A DNA stretch of 64,000 nucleotides from Lachnospiraceae bacterium OF09-6 (GTDB lineage: Bacteria > Bacillota > Clostridia > Lachnospirales > Lachnospiraceae): assembly GCA_003435055.1 (NCBI GenBank), contig QUMM01000015.1:7058-71057 (forward strand), given 5' to 3'. Made by a program: the position numbers and the translations under genes. This document shows, in pieces, positions 26,932 to 36,630 of this stretch. Each line of letters opens with the position of its first letter. The first letter of the stretch is position 1. The notes under the pieces are model-generated. The model was given only the letters and a program-made list of their open reading frames with translations, did no database searches and had not been told where the DNA came from.

Positions 26932-28362
26932 TCATGGCTTGATGTAATTGTACGCCTCCTGATAGTCTTCTTTTCGCAGGTCAAACAGTCGATAATGCTC
27001 CCTGTCGTGTATAATCAGTACTCGGTCACTGATTTTTAAACAGTTATTCGGCAGATTGGACAGGATCAGACAGGTACTTTCCTTTTTGACGATTTCGCTG
27101 ACAGTATTCTGAAAATCTTTATAAAAATTATCTTCCAGATCAATCAAAAGCGGTTCTTCCAGTACCATCAATTTAGGATTGGACATCAACCAGCGATAGA
27201 CTATCAGTTGCCATTTATAGCTGTATTCACTTTCAATCCCGCTCTGTACATTAATTTTGTTCATATATTGGGCAGTAATATATTTTTCCATTTTTCTGTT
27301 GATCACGATGCCCCTGCTAATTTTTTTCAGAATCTGAACACTGAGATTCTGAGCCGCTGAAAATGGTGGAAACATCGGATCTTCCCCTTTAAAAGATACT
27401 AGTGCCAGCCCATGTTCTATAGCCTCCCGATAGTTCCTGCTTCTCTTCCCATCAAGTTCCAGATCACAGAAATCTGATCTTAAATATTGGCAGATCTTAC
27501 TGGAAAAACAGCCGGACAGATCCAGAATACTGAATACTTCTCCCTGAAAGAAATCCAATTCCACCTTTTCTGCCAGAATTCCGTCAAGACCCAGATGAGC
27601 TGCCCTGCACTGATAATCTGCCACAGAAATTCGATTCTGTATTTTCTGAATGTGCCGCTCGAACAGAACTTTTCGATAGTTTTCCGTATTGTATTCATCT
27701 TTAAACATAAGATAAGATATCGTATGAGCATGTATGAAATAGATATAGTCTGAAAATTCCAGCAACGGCCCTTCTTTTCTGGTAAATTGTAGAAAACTAA
27801 TACCTTTTTTGCTGTATATTTCTATAAACTGTCTGATCCATAGCAACTCTTTCACATCACAGTCATCCGGCACTTCGTCCAGCAATACGACATCCGATTC
27901 CATCAAAACCGCTTTCAACATAAAGATCATGTATTTATGTACATTTTTTAATTCACATAATGGTGCTTCCAGGTCAAAAGGCAGCGGATGCTTGGCTGTA
28001 TACAGTTTCATGACACGATAAGCTTCCCCGGAATGATATAATTTCATGAACTTCTGCCGGGACTGATAGACCATAATGTTCTCAGAAATACTTACCGTTT
28101 CAATCAGTGGATTTTTGTCAGATACCCAAAAGGACCGTATCGAGTGTTTCTTATGCAAAGTTTCCCCGTGATACAAAAAGCAACCGCTGTAGTTGGTATT
28201 CTGGTTCAGCAAAAACTGGATCAGCTCTTTTACATACTGACTGCTATAACTGATAATGACAAAATCACCTTTTCCTACAGAAAAATTACAATGCCGCAGC
28301 ATCTCATGATTGTGTAAATCTTTGATTGTCAAATTTTTTGCTAATATGATTTGTTCTTTCAT
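26932..28362 (-). CDS. Degenerate RbsA-like tandem ABC ATPase (probable pseudo-ATPase)
   Basis: A 476-residue protein whose layout matches sugar-importer ATPases with two fused nucleotide-binding domains. Both Walker A loops are lost: VIISYSSQYVKELIQ near residue 36 and FSILDLSGCFSSKIC near residue 280 replace GxxGxGKST. Both signature motifs are also gone. Partial Walker B-like segments remain (VVLLDEVPDD near residue 160, LMVLEEPLL near residue 410), and DRVLIIHDREHYRLFD at the end resembles RbsA tails. The frame is intact over its whole length, which argues for a selected non-catalytic protein. The start overlaps the stop of the histidine kinase gene (ATGA), so it is translationally coupled to YesMN and likely a signalling partner. 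I do not know a characterised homologue. Confidence 0.75.
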   Translation of the reverse strand: MKEQIILAKNLTIKDLHNHEMLRHCNFSVGKGDFVIISYSSQYVKELIQFLLNQNTNYSGCFLYHGETLHKKHSIRSFWVSDKNPLIETVSISENIMVYQSRQKFMKLYHSGEAYRVMKLYTAKHPLPFDLEAPLCELKNVHKYMIFMLKAVLMESDVVLLDEVPDDCDVKELLWIRQFIEIYSKKGISFLQFTRKEGPLLEFSDYIYFIHAHTISYLMFKDEYNTENYRKVLFERHIQKIQNRISVADYQCRAAHLGLDGILAEKVELDFFQGEVFSILDLSGCFSSKICQYLRSDFCDLELDGKRSRNYREAIEHGLALVSFKGEDPMFPPFSAAQNLSVQILKKISRGIVINRKMEKYITAQYMNKINVQSGIESEYSYKWQLIVYRWLMSNPKLMVLEEPLLIDLEDNFYKDFQNTVSEIVKKESTCLILSNLPNNCLKISDRVLIIHDREHYRLFDLRKEDYQEAYNYIKP

Positions 28363-29207
28363 CGTTCCTTATCCGGTATGGATACCATCACTGTCGTTCC
28401 CACCCCCTCCGTACTGTAAACGCAGACGCCGTAAATTTCCCCGTACAGAAGACGAATCCGTTGATTAATATTAGACAGTGCAATTCCTGATGTCTTTTGT
28501 TTTTTCCCTTTTTCGTGAGGACACAGAATCTCCTGATTCAATTGATCCAGCCGTTCCTGCGGAATTCCAATTCCATTGTCATGGACATAGATCTGGATAC
28601 ATCCATCGTTTCTTTTGATCCGAAGTGAGATCACACCGCCACTTTTTTCATTATACAATCCATGCTGAATAGCATTTTCAATAATCGGCTGAATAGTTAG
28701 CTTCGGGATTTCCCGTTCTAAGACTTCTGAATCCTCTATGATCGTCTGAAAATCAAATCTCCCTGCCATTCGGAAATTAATAATTTTCAGATACATGGTT
28801 ACATTTTTTACCTCTTCCTCTATGGATACTACCGTTCCTTTCTGCGTAATACAGTAACGGAAAAACTGAGACAGCGTCTCTGTCATATCCGCCACAATCA
28901 ATGCATTGGAAACCAGTGCTTGTCCTCTAATGGACTCCAGTGTATTATAGAGAAAATGTGGATTGATCTGATTCACCAATGTCCTTAACTGAATATCCCT
29001 GTACACAGCCTCCTGCTCCATTCTCTCAAAAGAAGACTCTTTTACCTGGGCCAATTTCTCCATCTCCGACTTTGCAAAAACAGAACGAATCTCTGCTTTT
29101 TCATCTTCAATAATCTTCTGTAAATCCTTTTTGATCCAGATTAATTCCAGCAGCAAGATCAGAATAACTACCAAACATATCACGATGATGATATATTCCG
29201 TTTTCAT
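28359..29207 (-). CDS. YesM/LytS-type sensor histidine kinase lacking an extracellular sensor domain
   Basis: Short kinase of 282 residues: one N-terminal transmembrane segment (residues 5-25), a coiled-coil linker (about 28-70), the His_kinase domain with the phosphorylated histidine in NQINPHFLYNTLES near residue 83, then the ATPase domain with PIIENAIQHG near residue 178 and DNGIGI near residue 215. Usual YesM kinases are about 580 residues with a large dCACHE sensor between two membrane helices; that part is absent here. Input must come from a partner, for which the coupled pseudo-ATPase is the obvious candidate. GGAGGAGG precedes the start. Confidence 0.9.
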   Translation of the reverse strand: MKTEYIIIVICLVVILILLLELIWIKKDLQKIIEDEKAEIRSVFAKSEMEKLAQVKESSFERMEQEAVYRDIQLRTLVNQINPHFLYNTLESIRGQALVSNALIVADMTETLSQFFRYCITQKGTVVSIEEEVKNVTMYLKIINFRMAGRFDFQTIIEDSEVLEREIPKLTIQPIIENAIQHGLYNEKSGGVISLRIKRNDGCIQIYVHDNGIGIPQERLDQLNQEILCPHEKGKKQKTSGIALSNINQRIRLLYGEIYGVCVYSTEGVGTTVMVSIPDKER

Positions 29208-29230
29208 GTATGACCTCCTCCAACATCTGC

Positions 29231-30820
29231 CTAAAGAAATTTGGAATATTTTCTGTATTCCGATGGCGAAATTCCCACCACTTTCAGAAAGACTTTACTG
29301 AAATATCTGGCATTTTCATATCCAACCAGCTCTCCGACCTGCTGGGTAGAATAATTCATAGATTTCAGCATTTCCTTAGCCTTTTCGATTCTCTGATTTG
29401 TCAGATAATCACTGAAGTTATCCCCTGTCTCCCTTTTAAACAGCGTAGAAAAATATGTAGGATTCATATATACAATATTGGCAATATCTTCCAATGTAAT
29501 CTTTTCTGCCAGATGTTCTTCTACATACTGTTTTGCGATCTGTATCACACGATTGTTATCGATATTCTCTTTTTCTTTAATTTTTTCGAGCCTTCTGCGA
29601 ATATTCTCTGCAATTTTCATAAACAGTTCTTTTTTCGTATCTGAACAACGGATCATATAAGAAAACTCTGTATCCAGTTCTCGGATATCCACCGATTTTT
29701 TTTCCAGTTTTTCCAGACTTTCCGCAAGAATTCTTTTGGTATATGTGACCAGTTCCAGCAAATTGTCTATATCAACATTATCACTACGGTAATACTCCCG
29801 AAGGCGCAGAAACAACCTGTCAATTCCATCCATATTAAAAACAGAAATGTAACCTGCCAGCGTGTTAACCACTTTTTTGTAATTGACGTTTTCTGTCTGT
29901 TCCATCCGATCATTTTCAGAAAAGATCCGGTTAAGCCCTTTATTGTAACGGTGCATTAACAATTTCCGTGTATCCTCCAAGTTCAGTTTGTGGATTTCTT
30001 TTTCTGGAGCAGATACTGCCAGTGTGATATAGCAGTATTCAAAAAATGCGGTGCTGATATCACTGAAGATCAGTTTCATAACATCCACACTATTCTGACT
30101 GATGGTTCCATTGAGCAGAAAATAGACTTCCAGCTCCGTACATACTGCTATCACCTTCCGGAAATACTTTTTCATTTCACATACCACATAACTTTCCAAC
30201 TGCTTTAGCAAAAAAGTAATCTGCTGATCGGTAAAGCTCACTTTACAGGTCGGTTTCAGTATAACTATCTGAAAAAAGTCATCCGACAAATCCAGTAGAT
30301 AATGCTGATTCAGTTCCTCCAGACTCTGTCTTTGTACGATAGCAGGATCTTTCAGATAATTATTCAAGAACTGCTTTGACAGCGCTTCTTCACTGATATG
30401 CACTTTTTTTTGAAGATTTTCCATATCCCCGGACTGCTGCTTTTTCTGTTCCAGTTTCTCACAGATGGTGATCAGATTGCTCTCCAGTTCTTTTCCATTG
30501 ATCGGCTTCAGTAAATAATTGCTTACTCCATAAGCAATGGCCATATGTGCATATTCAAATTCTGCATGACCGCTGATCAGCAGAAACGTAGTATCTATTT
30601 TATCATTCAGACAATTCTTTATAATATCAAGCCCGTTCATTCCCGGCATCATAATATCCGTAATCACAATTTCCGGCCTCTTTTCTCGAATTGCCTCATA
30701 GGCTTCTATCCCGTCAGAATACATTCCAACAATCTGAATACCTAGTTTCTCCCAGTTTACCAGATTCTCAAGCAATAAACACACATGAATTTCGTCATCA
30801 GCTATGATTGCCCTATACAT
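29231..30820 (-). CDS. YesN-type response regulator with AraC DNA-binding domain
   Basis: Response regulator of 529 residues: receiver domain (residues 1-120, phospho-acceptor D55 in IVITDIMMPG, conserved lysine in YLLKPI), a long helical linker of about 280 residues, and a C-terminal AraC double helix-turn-helix (IANIVYMNPTYFSTLFKRET and VGELVGYENARYFSKVFLK). It forms a two-component system with the downstream kinase. The likely target is the adjacent importer and catabolic operon upstream. Gene order is regulator, kinase, pseudo-ATPase. Confidence 0.93.
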   Translation of the reverse strand: MYRAIIADDEIHVCLLLENLVNWEKLGIQIVGMYSDGIEAYEAIREKRPEIVITDIMMPGMNGLDIIKNCLNDKIDTTFLLISGHAEFEYAHMAIAYGVSNYLLKPINGKELESNLITICEKLEQKKQQSGDMENLQKKVHISEEALSKQFLNNYLKDPAIVQRQSLEELNQHYLLDLSDDFFQIVILKPTCKVSFTDQQITFLLKQLESYVVCEMKKYFRKVIAVCTELEVYFLLNGTISQNSVDVMKLIFSDISTAFFEYCYITLAVSAPEKEIHKLNLEDTRKLLMHRYNKGLNRIFSENDRMEQTENVNYKKVVNTLAGYISVFNMDGIDRLFLRLREYYRSDNVDIDNLLELVTYTKRILAESLEKLEKKSVDIRELDTEFSYMIRCSDTKKELFMKIAENIRRRLEKIKEKENIDNNRVIQIAKQYVEEHLAEKITLEDIANIVYMNPTYFSTLFKRETGDNFSDYLTNQRIEKAKEMLKSMNYSTQQVGELVGYENARYFSKVFLKVVGISPSEYRKYSKFL

Positions 30821-30917
30821 ACTGTCCCTGCACCTCCAACTACATTTACATTCATTGTTTGTTACCGTTCACGGTCACTGCTTTGCGTGGTTTTTTGCAC
30901 ATTTTACATTTGTACAA

Positions 30918-30967
30918 AGTATAACAAAATTGAAAATAGACGTCAAATAATCGCACTATTTGACGCC
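30918..30967 (-). promoter_or_regulatory. Overlapping terminator hairpin and promoter of the two-component operon
   Basis: A hairpin at 30939-30967 (stem GGCGTCAAATA/TATTTGACGTC, one mismatch) ends the upstream aldolase transcript. Its 3' arm supplies a -35 box TTGACG (30941-30946). After a 17-base spacer comes TATACT (30918-30923). Terminator and promoter thus share bases, giving the signalling genes their own transcript. Confidence 0.6.
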
Positions 30968-31040
30968 TGTGATCTTATGTCCTTTTATTATTGTTTCCTC
31001 GCAGCCAGCAGCTGTAATGGTTCTCTTATGTCTGTTTTTC

Positions 31041-31871
31041 TTACCCTTTTACATATTCTTCCGGTAAGTGTAAATGAAAAATCTGATCCAGCTCACGGTA
31101 CTGTTCTTCTGTCGGCCGATCGTAATGATCCCCGGCAATCTGTCTGATTCTAAGTAACATGCCCGCTGATTTCTCTATCGTGTGTACCACTCCAAGGGTG
31201 GTATCAAAGTCCCTTCCGGCAACCAGAATTCCGTGCTGTGACCAAATAACCACATCATGTTTTTTCATCAGTTCACCAGTGGCTCGTCCCAAGTCTACTG
31301 TTCCAGGCACTGCCCAGTCCAGAATCCCCACACCGGTTGGAAATGTCATGGGACACTCCGGTTCCATGTCCCACAATGCCCTGGTAATGGTCTTACTATC
31401 ATGTGGCATCACCGCAGATAAGATAATTACATTTTCCGGATGGCAATGGTACACTACTCTGTATTTTTCTGCATCCGCTGTTTTCTTGATGGAATGAATG
31501 CTTAAGTGAGGCATAAACTCACTGGTCGGCCTTCGTCCATTCTTCTCCAGACCCCACAACACCCGATACTCGGTTCCTGTTTTATTAATCTGAACAATTC
31601 CAAATACATCCTGTGGCCGAACCACAGTATTTCGAAAACACTCACCAGCGCCCTTTACCAGAAAATATTCTCCGGCAAGACTGGTATGTTTTTCTTCCAT
31701 CTCTGTCCACTCCACAACCGGCTTTGTCACAAAATTCTGTACCTCTTTTACTTCCTCTGGTTTCATGCGATAGGTCACATTTCCTCCATGATATTCATGA
31801 TATCCCAGTTTCCATCCATCCTCGCACAGACGAATAAACTCTTTTATTACATCAAGATCCAGTATTCCCAT
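31041..31871 (-). CDS. RhaD-like class II (zinc) aldolase
   Basis: A 276-residue rhamnulose-1-phosphate aldolase-type enzyme that would cleave a ketose 1-phosphate into DHAP and an aldehyde. Seen: GGNVTYRM near residue 30 (phosphate-binding asparagine region), FLVKGAGECFRN near residue 70, zinc histidines in VVYHCHPENV near residue 141 and VIWSQHGILVAG near residue 210. The last gene of the importer operon, two bases after the dehydrogenase. No rhamnose isomerase gene is nearby, so the true substrate may be another sugar or polyol product. GGAG precedes the start. Confidence 0.88.
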   Translation of the reverse strand: MGILDLDVIKEFIRLCEDGWKLGYHEYHGGNVTYRMKPEEVKEVQNFVTKPVVEWTEMEEKHTSLAGEYFLVKGAGECFRNTVVRPQDVFGIVQINKTGTEYRVLWGLEKNGRRPTSEFMPHLSIHSIKKTADAEKYRVVYHCHPENVIILSAVMPHDSKTITRALWDMEPECPMTFPTGVGILDWAVPGTVDLGRATGELMKKHDVVIWSQHGILVAGRDFDTTLGVVHTIEKSAGMLLRIRQIAGDHYDRPTEEQYRELDQIFHLHLPEEYVKG

Positions 31872-31873
31872 AT

Positions 31874-32911
31874 CTAATTGATCTCCTTTAGTAATGGCTC
31901 CATAATCTTCACTGCGAGTTTCACACTGTTTTTGATCAGATCATTTGTAATGCCTGCTGAATGTGGCATCAGTGTCACATTGTCCATATGCAGAAGGGGG
32001 GAATCCAGTGGCAATGGCTCCACCTTATATACATCCAGTCCGGCACCTCTGATCTGGCCGTTTTGCAGAGCTTCTGCCAGTGCTTCTTCATCTAGGAGCC
32101 CTGCCCTTGCCGTATTAATGACAATGGCATTTTTTTTCATCATGGCAAACTGCTCCCGACCAATGATATTTTCTGTTTCCGGCACATAGCGCAAATGCAG
32201 GGAAATGATATCACAGATTCTGCAGATCTCTTCCAGACTGGCAGCTGTGACGCCATCCCTTGCCAGGTCTTCCGGAGTAAGGAACTGGTCATAAGCATAG
32301 ACCATGTCACATCCAAATCCATGAATCAGTCTTTTTGCTACTGCCTTTGCCACCCCTCCGTATCCCAGCAAACCGATTTTCAGATTACACAGTGCCGCAT
32401 GCGATTCATCATTATACTTTTCTTCTACCCAGATTCCTCTGGTATTTACCAGATTTCTGCGTACAATTCCCCTGCATTCCGAAAGCATTAACGCAATGGT
32501 CATATCCCCGACCACTTCTGCCAGTCTGGATGGACAGTATACTACTTTTACACCCTGACTCTGTGCATAAGAAACATTGATATTTTCACAGGAACTACGG
32601 ATGGTTACAATCAGTTTCAGCTGTTTTCCGGCTGCTATGACTTCACTGCTGAATCCTCCCCATTCCGTAAGTACCACATCTGCATCTGCAATCTTCTCCA
32701 GTATTTCCGGATCCGGTGTGATCCATTCCGGTCCTTCCTTTTCCATTTTCTGTACGTATTTTTCAAAATTTCCGTATCTGACTGCGTTGGTATCTTTTGC
32801 ATAACTGATTTCCAGTTCCCGAAATACCGGATTCTCTGACTGCTCACAAAAATTTTTAAATTCATAATACAGCTTGTCTGCTCTGTGTACGACCAATACC
32901 TTTTTTTTCAT
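31874..32911 (-). CDS. D-isomer-specific 2-hydroxyacid dehydrogenase
   Basis: NAD(P)-dependent oxidoreductase of 345 residues in the phosphoglycerate dehydrogenase family. Seen: Rossmann motif LLGYGGVAKAVAKRL near residue 180, the arginine in INTARAGLLDEEAL near residue 267, and the catalytic histidine in LMPHSAGIT near residue 315. No regulatory ACT domain. In this operon it may reduce the lactaldehyde-like or oxo-acid product of the pathway, or oxidise the imported compound. This is inference. Confidence 0.88.
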   Translation of the reverse strand: MKKKVLVVHRADKLYYEFKNFCEQSENPVFRELEISYAKDTNAVRYGNFEKYVQKMEKEGPEWITPDPEILEKIADADVVLTEWGGFSSEVIAAGKQLKLIVTIRSSCENINVSYAQSQGVKVVYCPSRLAEVVGDMTIALMLSECRGIVRRNLVNTRGIWVEEKYNDESHAALCNLKIGLLGYGGVAKAVAKRLIHGFGCDMVYAYDQFLTPEDLARDGVTAASLEEICRICDIISLHLRYVPETENIIGREQFAMMKKNAIVINTARAGLLDEEALAEALQNGQIRGAGLDVYKVEPLPLDSPLLHMDNVTLMPHSAGITNDLIKNSVKLAVKIMEPLLKEIN

Positions 32912-32918
32912 ATGCTTC

Positions 32919-33910
32919 TCATCCCTCTTTTACTTCGCTGGTTGCATTTTCTGTCTTAATTTTCATTTTCTGCTGTTTTGCTTTTCTCTGCTGGTAGCTG
33001 TCTATACCTACAACCAGAATCAGTACAATTCCCTTAAATACCAGCTGGGTATAAGAATCTACCCCCTTTACACCAAGTCCGTTTGTCAGCACACCCATGA
33101 CCAGTACACCTTCAATCAAACCAATGATATTTCCTTTTCCACCACTAAATGCCACACCGCCTACTACACAGGCAGTAATGACATCCATCTCATATCCTGA
33201 ACCCGCCTTTGGCTGTCCGGAAAACAGTCTGGACATCAGTACGATTCCTGCCAACCCACAGAACAGTCCGTTAATCAGATAAGCCAGCATCTGAATCTTC
33301 ACAACTGCCAGTCCAGATAATCTGGCTGCTTCCACGTTACTTCCTACTGCATAAAAATATCGTCCAATATAAGTCTTATTTAAGATAAACCACAGATGGC
33401 AAAACAGATGATCATCACAATGACCGGAATCGGAATGATTCCAATATACCCCTGACCGAGGAACTTCACACTGTCCGGCATGCCATAGATCGGGGCTGCG
33501 CCAGTCAGCATGTAAGTTAGTCCCTGCAAAACCTGCTGCATAGCCAGTGTACAGATCATAGCCGGCATTCCAGTTCCCAGAATGAATGCTGCATTAATAG
33601 CAGAAATCAATACAGATACGGCAATTCCCATCAGGCAGGACAACCAAATCGGCACATTTGCCATAATTCCCATTGCGGATAAGCACCCTACAAAAGAGAT
33701 GATAGAGCTGACGGACAGATCCAGTCCGCCGGAAATCATAACCAATGTAAAACCTGAACACATAATTCCAATAATCGAAACCTGCCGTAACAGGTTGGCT
33801 GCATTTGTCCCTGAAAAAAAGTTTCTTGTCGTAAGTGAAAAATACGCAATCAGGACAAACAGCAAAATCAAAACCATATTATTTTTTATAAATGTCTGTG
33901 ACTTTTTCAT
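32919..33910 (-). CDS. RbsC-type sugar ABC transporter permease (frame broken near 33387)
   Basis: Membrane permease of the ribose/xylose class, about 330 residues after repair, with about eight hydrophobic segments. The first part (MKKSQTFIKNNMVLILLF to MIICFAICGL) and the second (NKTYIGRYFYAVGSN, EAARLSGLAVVKIQMLAY, the conserved permease loop) are offset by one missing base in GGTTTATCTTAAAT. Family signatures LDLSVSSIISF and GGVAFSGGKGNIIG are present. It sits between the ATPase and dehydrogenase genes. Confidence 0.9.
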
Positions 33911-33930
33911 AGCTGTATACTGCCTTTCTT

Positions 33931-35426
33931 TTAGTTCGATGCAAAATTCATAATATTTTCCTGAGAAAAATCATTTCTAGACTCTATCTCACCTGATATT
34001 TTTCCTTCACGCATAATATATACTCGATCTGCCATTCCCAGTAATTCTTCCATCTCGGAAGAAACCATAATGATACAGATGCCCTGTTCCACCAGTTTTC
34101 TCATGAGCAGATAAATCTCATGTTTCGCCCCCACATCGATTCCCCTGGTTGGTTCATCAAAAATCAGAATCTGTGGTTTTGCAGCAAGCCATTTACTAAT
34201 GACTACTTTCTGTTGATTTCCTCCGCTTAAGCTCTTTACCAGCTGTCTGGAACTTGGTGCCTTTATGCGCAAATATTTGAAATTCTCGTCTACAATTTCC
34301 TGCTCTTTCTTTTTATTTAAAACTGTCCACCTGGAGATAGCTTTTAAAGATGACAGGCTTATATTATCCCGGATCGACAATTCCAGAATCAGTCCCTGCA
34401 GCTTCCTATCTTCCGGTAAAAGTCCTATTCCCAATTCTACTGCTTTTTCCGGTGAGTTGATATGTACCGTTTTTCCATTTAAAATGACCTCACCCTGTTC
34501 TATTTTATCGGCTCCGTATATCAGTCTTACCAACTCGGTGCGTCCTGCACCGACCAGTCCTGCAAGGCCTAGAATCTCGCCCTTTCTTGCATACATACTA
34601 ATATTCTGTAGGCCATTTCCATACACCTCTTTCAATTCCAAGATGGTATCTCCCGGTTTGTTCGCTCCTTCTGGATAGGTTTCATTTAATTCCCTTCCTA
34701 CCATTTGTCGAATCAAGTCTTCCCTGGTCACATCTTTTGTATTGCATGTACTGATCTTCTTTCCATCTCTTAAAATGGTTATCCGATCGGACAGATCAAA
34801 GATTTCGCCCATTCTGTGTGAGATATAAATGATCGTTACCTGCTGTTTTCGCAGGATTTCAATGATATGATACAAAATCTCTGTTTCTTTGATCGTCAGT
34901 GGAGAAGTCGGTTCATCCAGGATCAGGACACTGGCTTTTCGGTTGATTGCCTTTACAATCTCAACCAACTGCATCTGTGCAACGGTCAGATCTTCTACCT
35001 TGGCATCTGGGTCTACATTTGTGATATGAGCTGTGCAAACAATTCTTTTACTTTACGCCGCATTTCTTTTTGATTGACTGTGACTCCATTGCCGATAAAA
35101 TTTCCCAGAAAAATATTCTCTGTCACAGACAGGAACGGAACCAGGCTGATTTCCTGATGCACGATCTGTATACCCTTTTCTGATGCTTCTGCAGGTGTAA
35201 TTTTATGATAGGATGTTCCGTTTATCACAAAAGTTCCTTCATCCGGACTGATAGCACCGGAAATGACCTTCATCAGTGTAGATTTCCCTGCTCCGTTTTC
35301 TCCTACCAGTGCATGAACTTCTCCCTGTCTGAAATCAATGGAAACATGATTTAATGCGATAACACCCGGATATGTTTTGGTTATGTTTTCTACTGACAGC
35401 GCAATGTTATTTCCTTCTGTTTTCAT
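33931..35426 (-). CDS. RbsA-type sugar ABC transporter ATP-binding protein (frame broken near 35027)
   Basis: Tandem ATPase of about 498 residues for the RbsBAC importer. Domain 1: Walker A GENGAGKST near residue 41, Walker B SVLILDEPTSPL. Domain 2: GLVGAGRTELVRLIYG as degenerate Walker A, normal for RbsA, signature LSGGNQQKV near residue 394 and ILIFDEPTRGIDVG. One base is missing in CAGCTCATATCAC, which puts VDPDAKVEDLTVAQ in another frame. The start at 35426 has GGAG six bases upstream; ATG at 35429 and GTG at 35438 are less well placed. This intact ATPase contrasts with the degenerate copy at 26932. Confidence 0.9.
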
Positions 35427-35482
35427 CATCTTCTCCACTAACTTTCCTTCAATTTTCTATATTTTCAGAACTATCTGAATTT

Positions 35483-36445
35483 TTATTCTGCCTTCTTATA
35501 CTCTTCTGGAACAGTGTCATAGGTAAGCGGATTCATTGGGAAGAAATTATCTTTTTCATATTCCAGATCTTCGCCTGTCAGATCTTCTACTGCACAATCT
35601 ACCATCATTCTGGCAACCTCTGTCAGTTCCAGGTCTACTACACACTTAAATACACCATTCTGTCCTACATATTCTTTGGACTGTTCTGTTCCGTCACAAG
35701 AGAAGATTCCACGATCCTGTGCATCTGCATAACCTGCTGCACTGAATGCCTGATATACGCCATGAGCAGAATCATCATTAATACAGCAAACTACATTAAT
35801 ATCCGGATATGCTACTAAGAAGTTTTCTCCAGCTTCCATTCCTTCTCCTTCTGTGGTGCCTGTTCCTGTAATCACAATCTCTGCATCAGGAAGCAGTTCT
35901 TCCAAAGCTTTTCTGATTCCGTCTGCTCTAGCTGTCAAGAATTCAGATTCCGGGAATTCTACCAGTCCAATAACTGGATCAATTCCTTTATCCACCAAAT
36001 TTTCCTGTGCCCATTTTGCTGCGGATTCTCCGATCTTATAGCCGATCTCTGTATTGTTTCCGGTAAAGGAATAATCATAATCACAATTTGGAATCGTATC
36101 AAAAGTTACAATCTTGATACCTGCATCATGGGCAGCCTGAAGTGCCTCAGTACCGTCATCTGCATTCAGCGGTTCTACAAGAATTGCATCGTAACCAGCA
36201 TTAGTAAAGTTCTCGATCTGACCCACCATGGTGTTTACGTTCATATCAAAGAATACCAGATCGCCCTGCGCTCCAAGCTCATTTGCTTCATCTACCATGG
36301 CATTTCCCATGGCGCTAATTACCTGAGTAGATGCCTGATCCATAATAAAACCAAGTTTTAATTCACTGACGTCTTTTGCTTCTGCAACACTTGCACACCC
36401 TAATACACCTAATAAAACCACCACTACTGCTAATCTCTTTTTCAT
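35483..36445 (-). CDS. Ribose-type sugar ABC transporter substrate-binding protein
   Basis: Exported binding protein of 320 residues in the Peripla_BP_4 family. Signal peptide at residues 1-23, read either as a lipobox (VLGC) or as signal peptidase I cleavage after AEA. The mature start is LKLGFIMDQASTQVISAMG, with family stretches ILVEPLNADDGTEALQAAHDAGIKIVTFD near residues 80-108 and CCINDDSAHGVYQA near residue 215. The ligand is unknown. GGAGGG precedes the ATG. A gap of about 185 bases from the kinase gene upstream is AT-rich, with a TAAAAT-like -10, so an internal promoter is possible. Confidence 0.9.
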   Translation of the reverse strand: MKKRLAVVVVLLGVLGCASVAEAKDVSELKLGFIMDQASTQVISAMGNAMVDEANELGAQGDLVFFDMNVNTMVGQIENFTNAGYDAILVEPLNADDGTEALQAAHDAGIKIVTFDTIPNCDYDYSFTGNNTEIGYKIGESAAKWAQENLVDKGIDPVIGLVEFPESEFLTARADGIRKALEELLPDAEIVITGTGTTEGEGMEAGENFLVAYPDINVVCCINDDSAHGVYQAFSAAGYADAQDRGIFSCDGTEQSKEYVGQNGVFKCVVDLELTEVARMMVDCAVEDLTGEDLEYEKDNFFPMNPLTYDTVPEEYKKAE

Positions 36446-36630
36446 TTTTTTCCCTCCAATATTATTTTTTTAGTACTTTGAAAGAATACGCGTTTCTTTT
36501 TTGTAATTGTATTTTATCAGACCCTGTTCGACACAACAATGTAACAGATTTTAGAAAAATGTCCACTTCTTTGGATTATTGTATAGTTTCATTTGTTTTT
36601 ATATCATTTTTTCATGCTATATGCACATCT

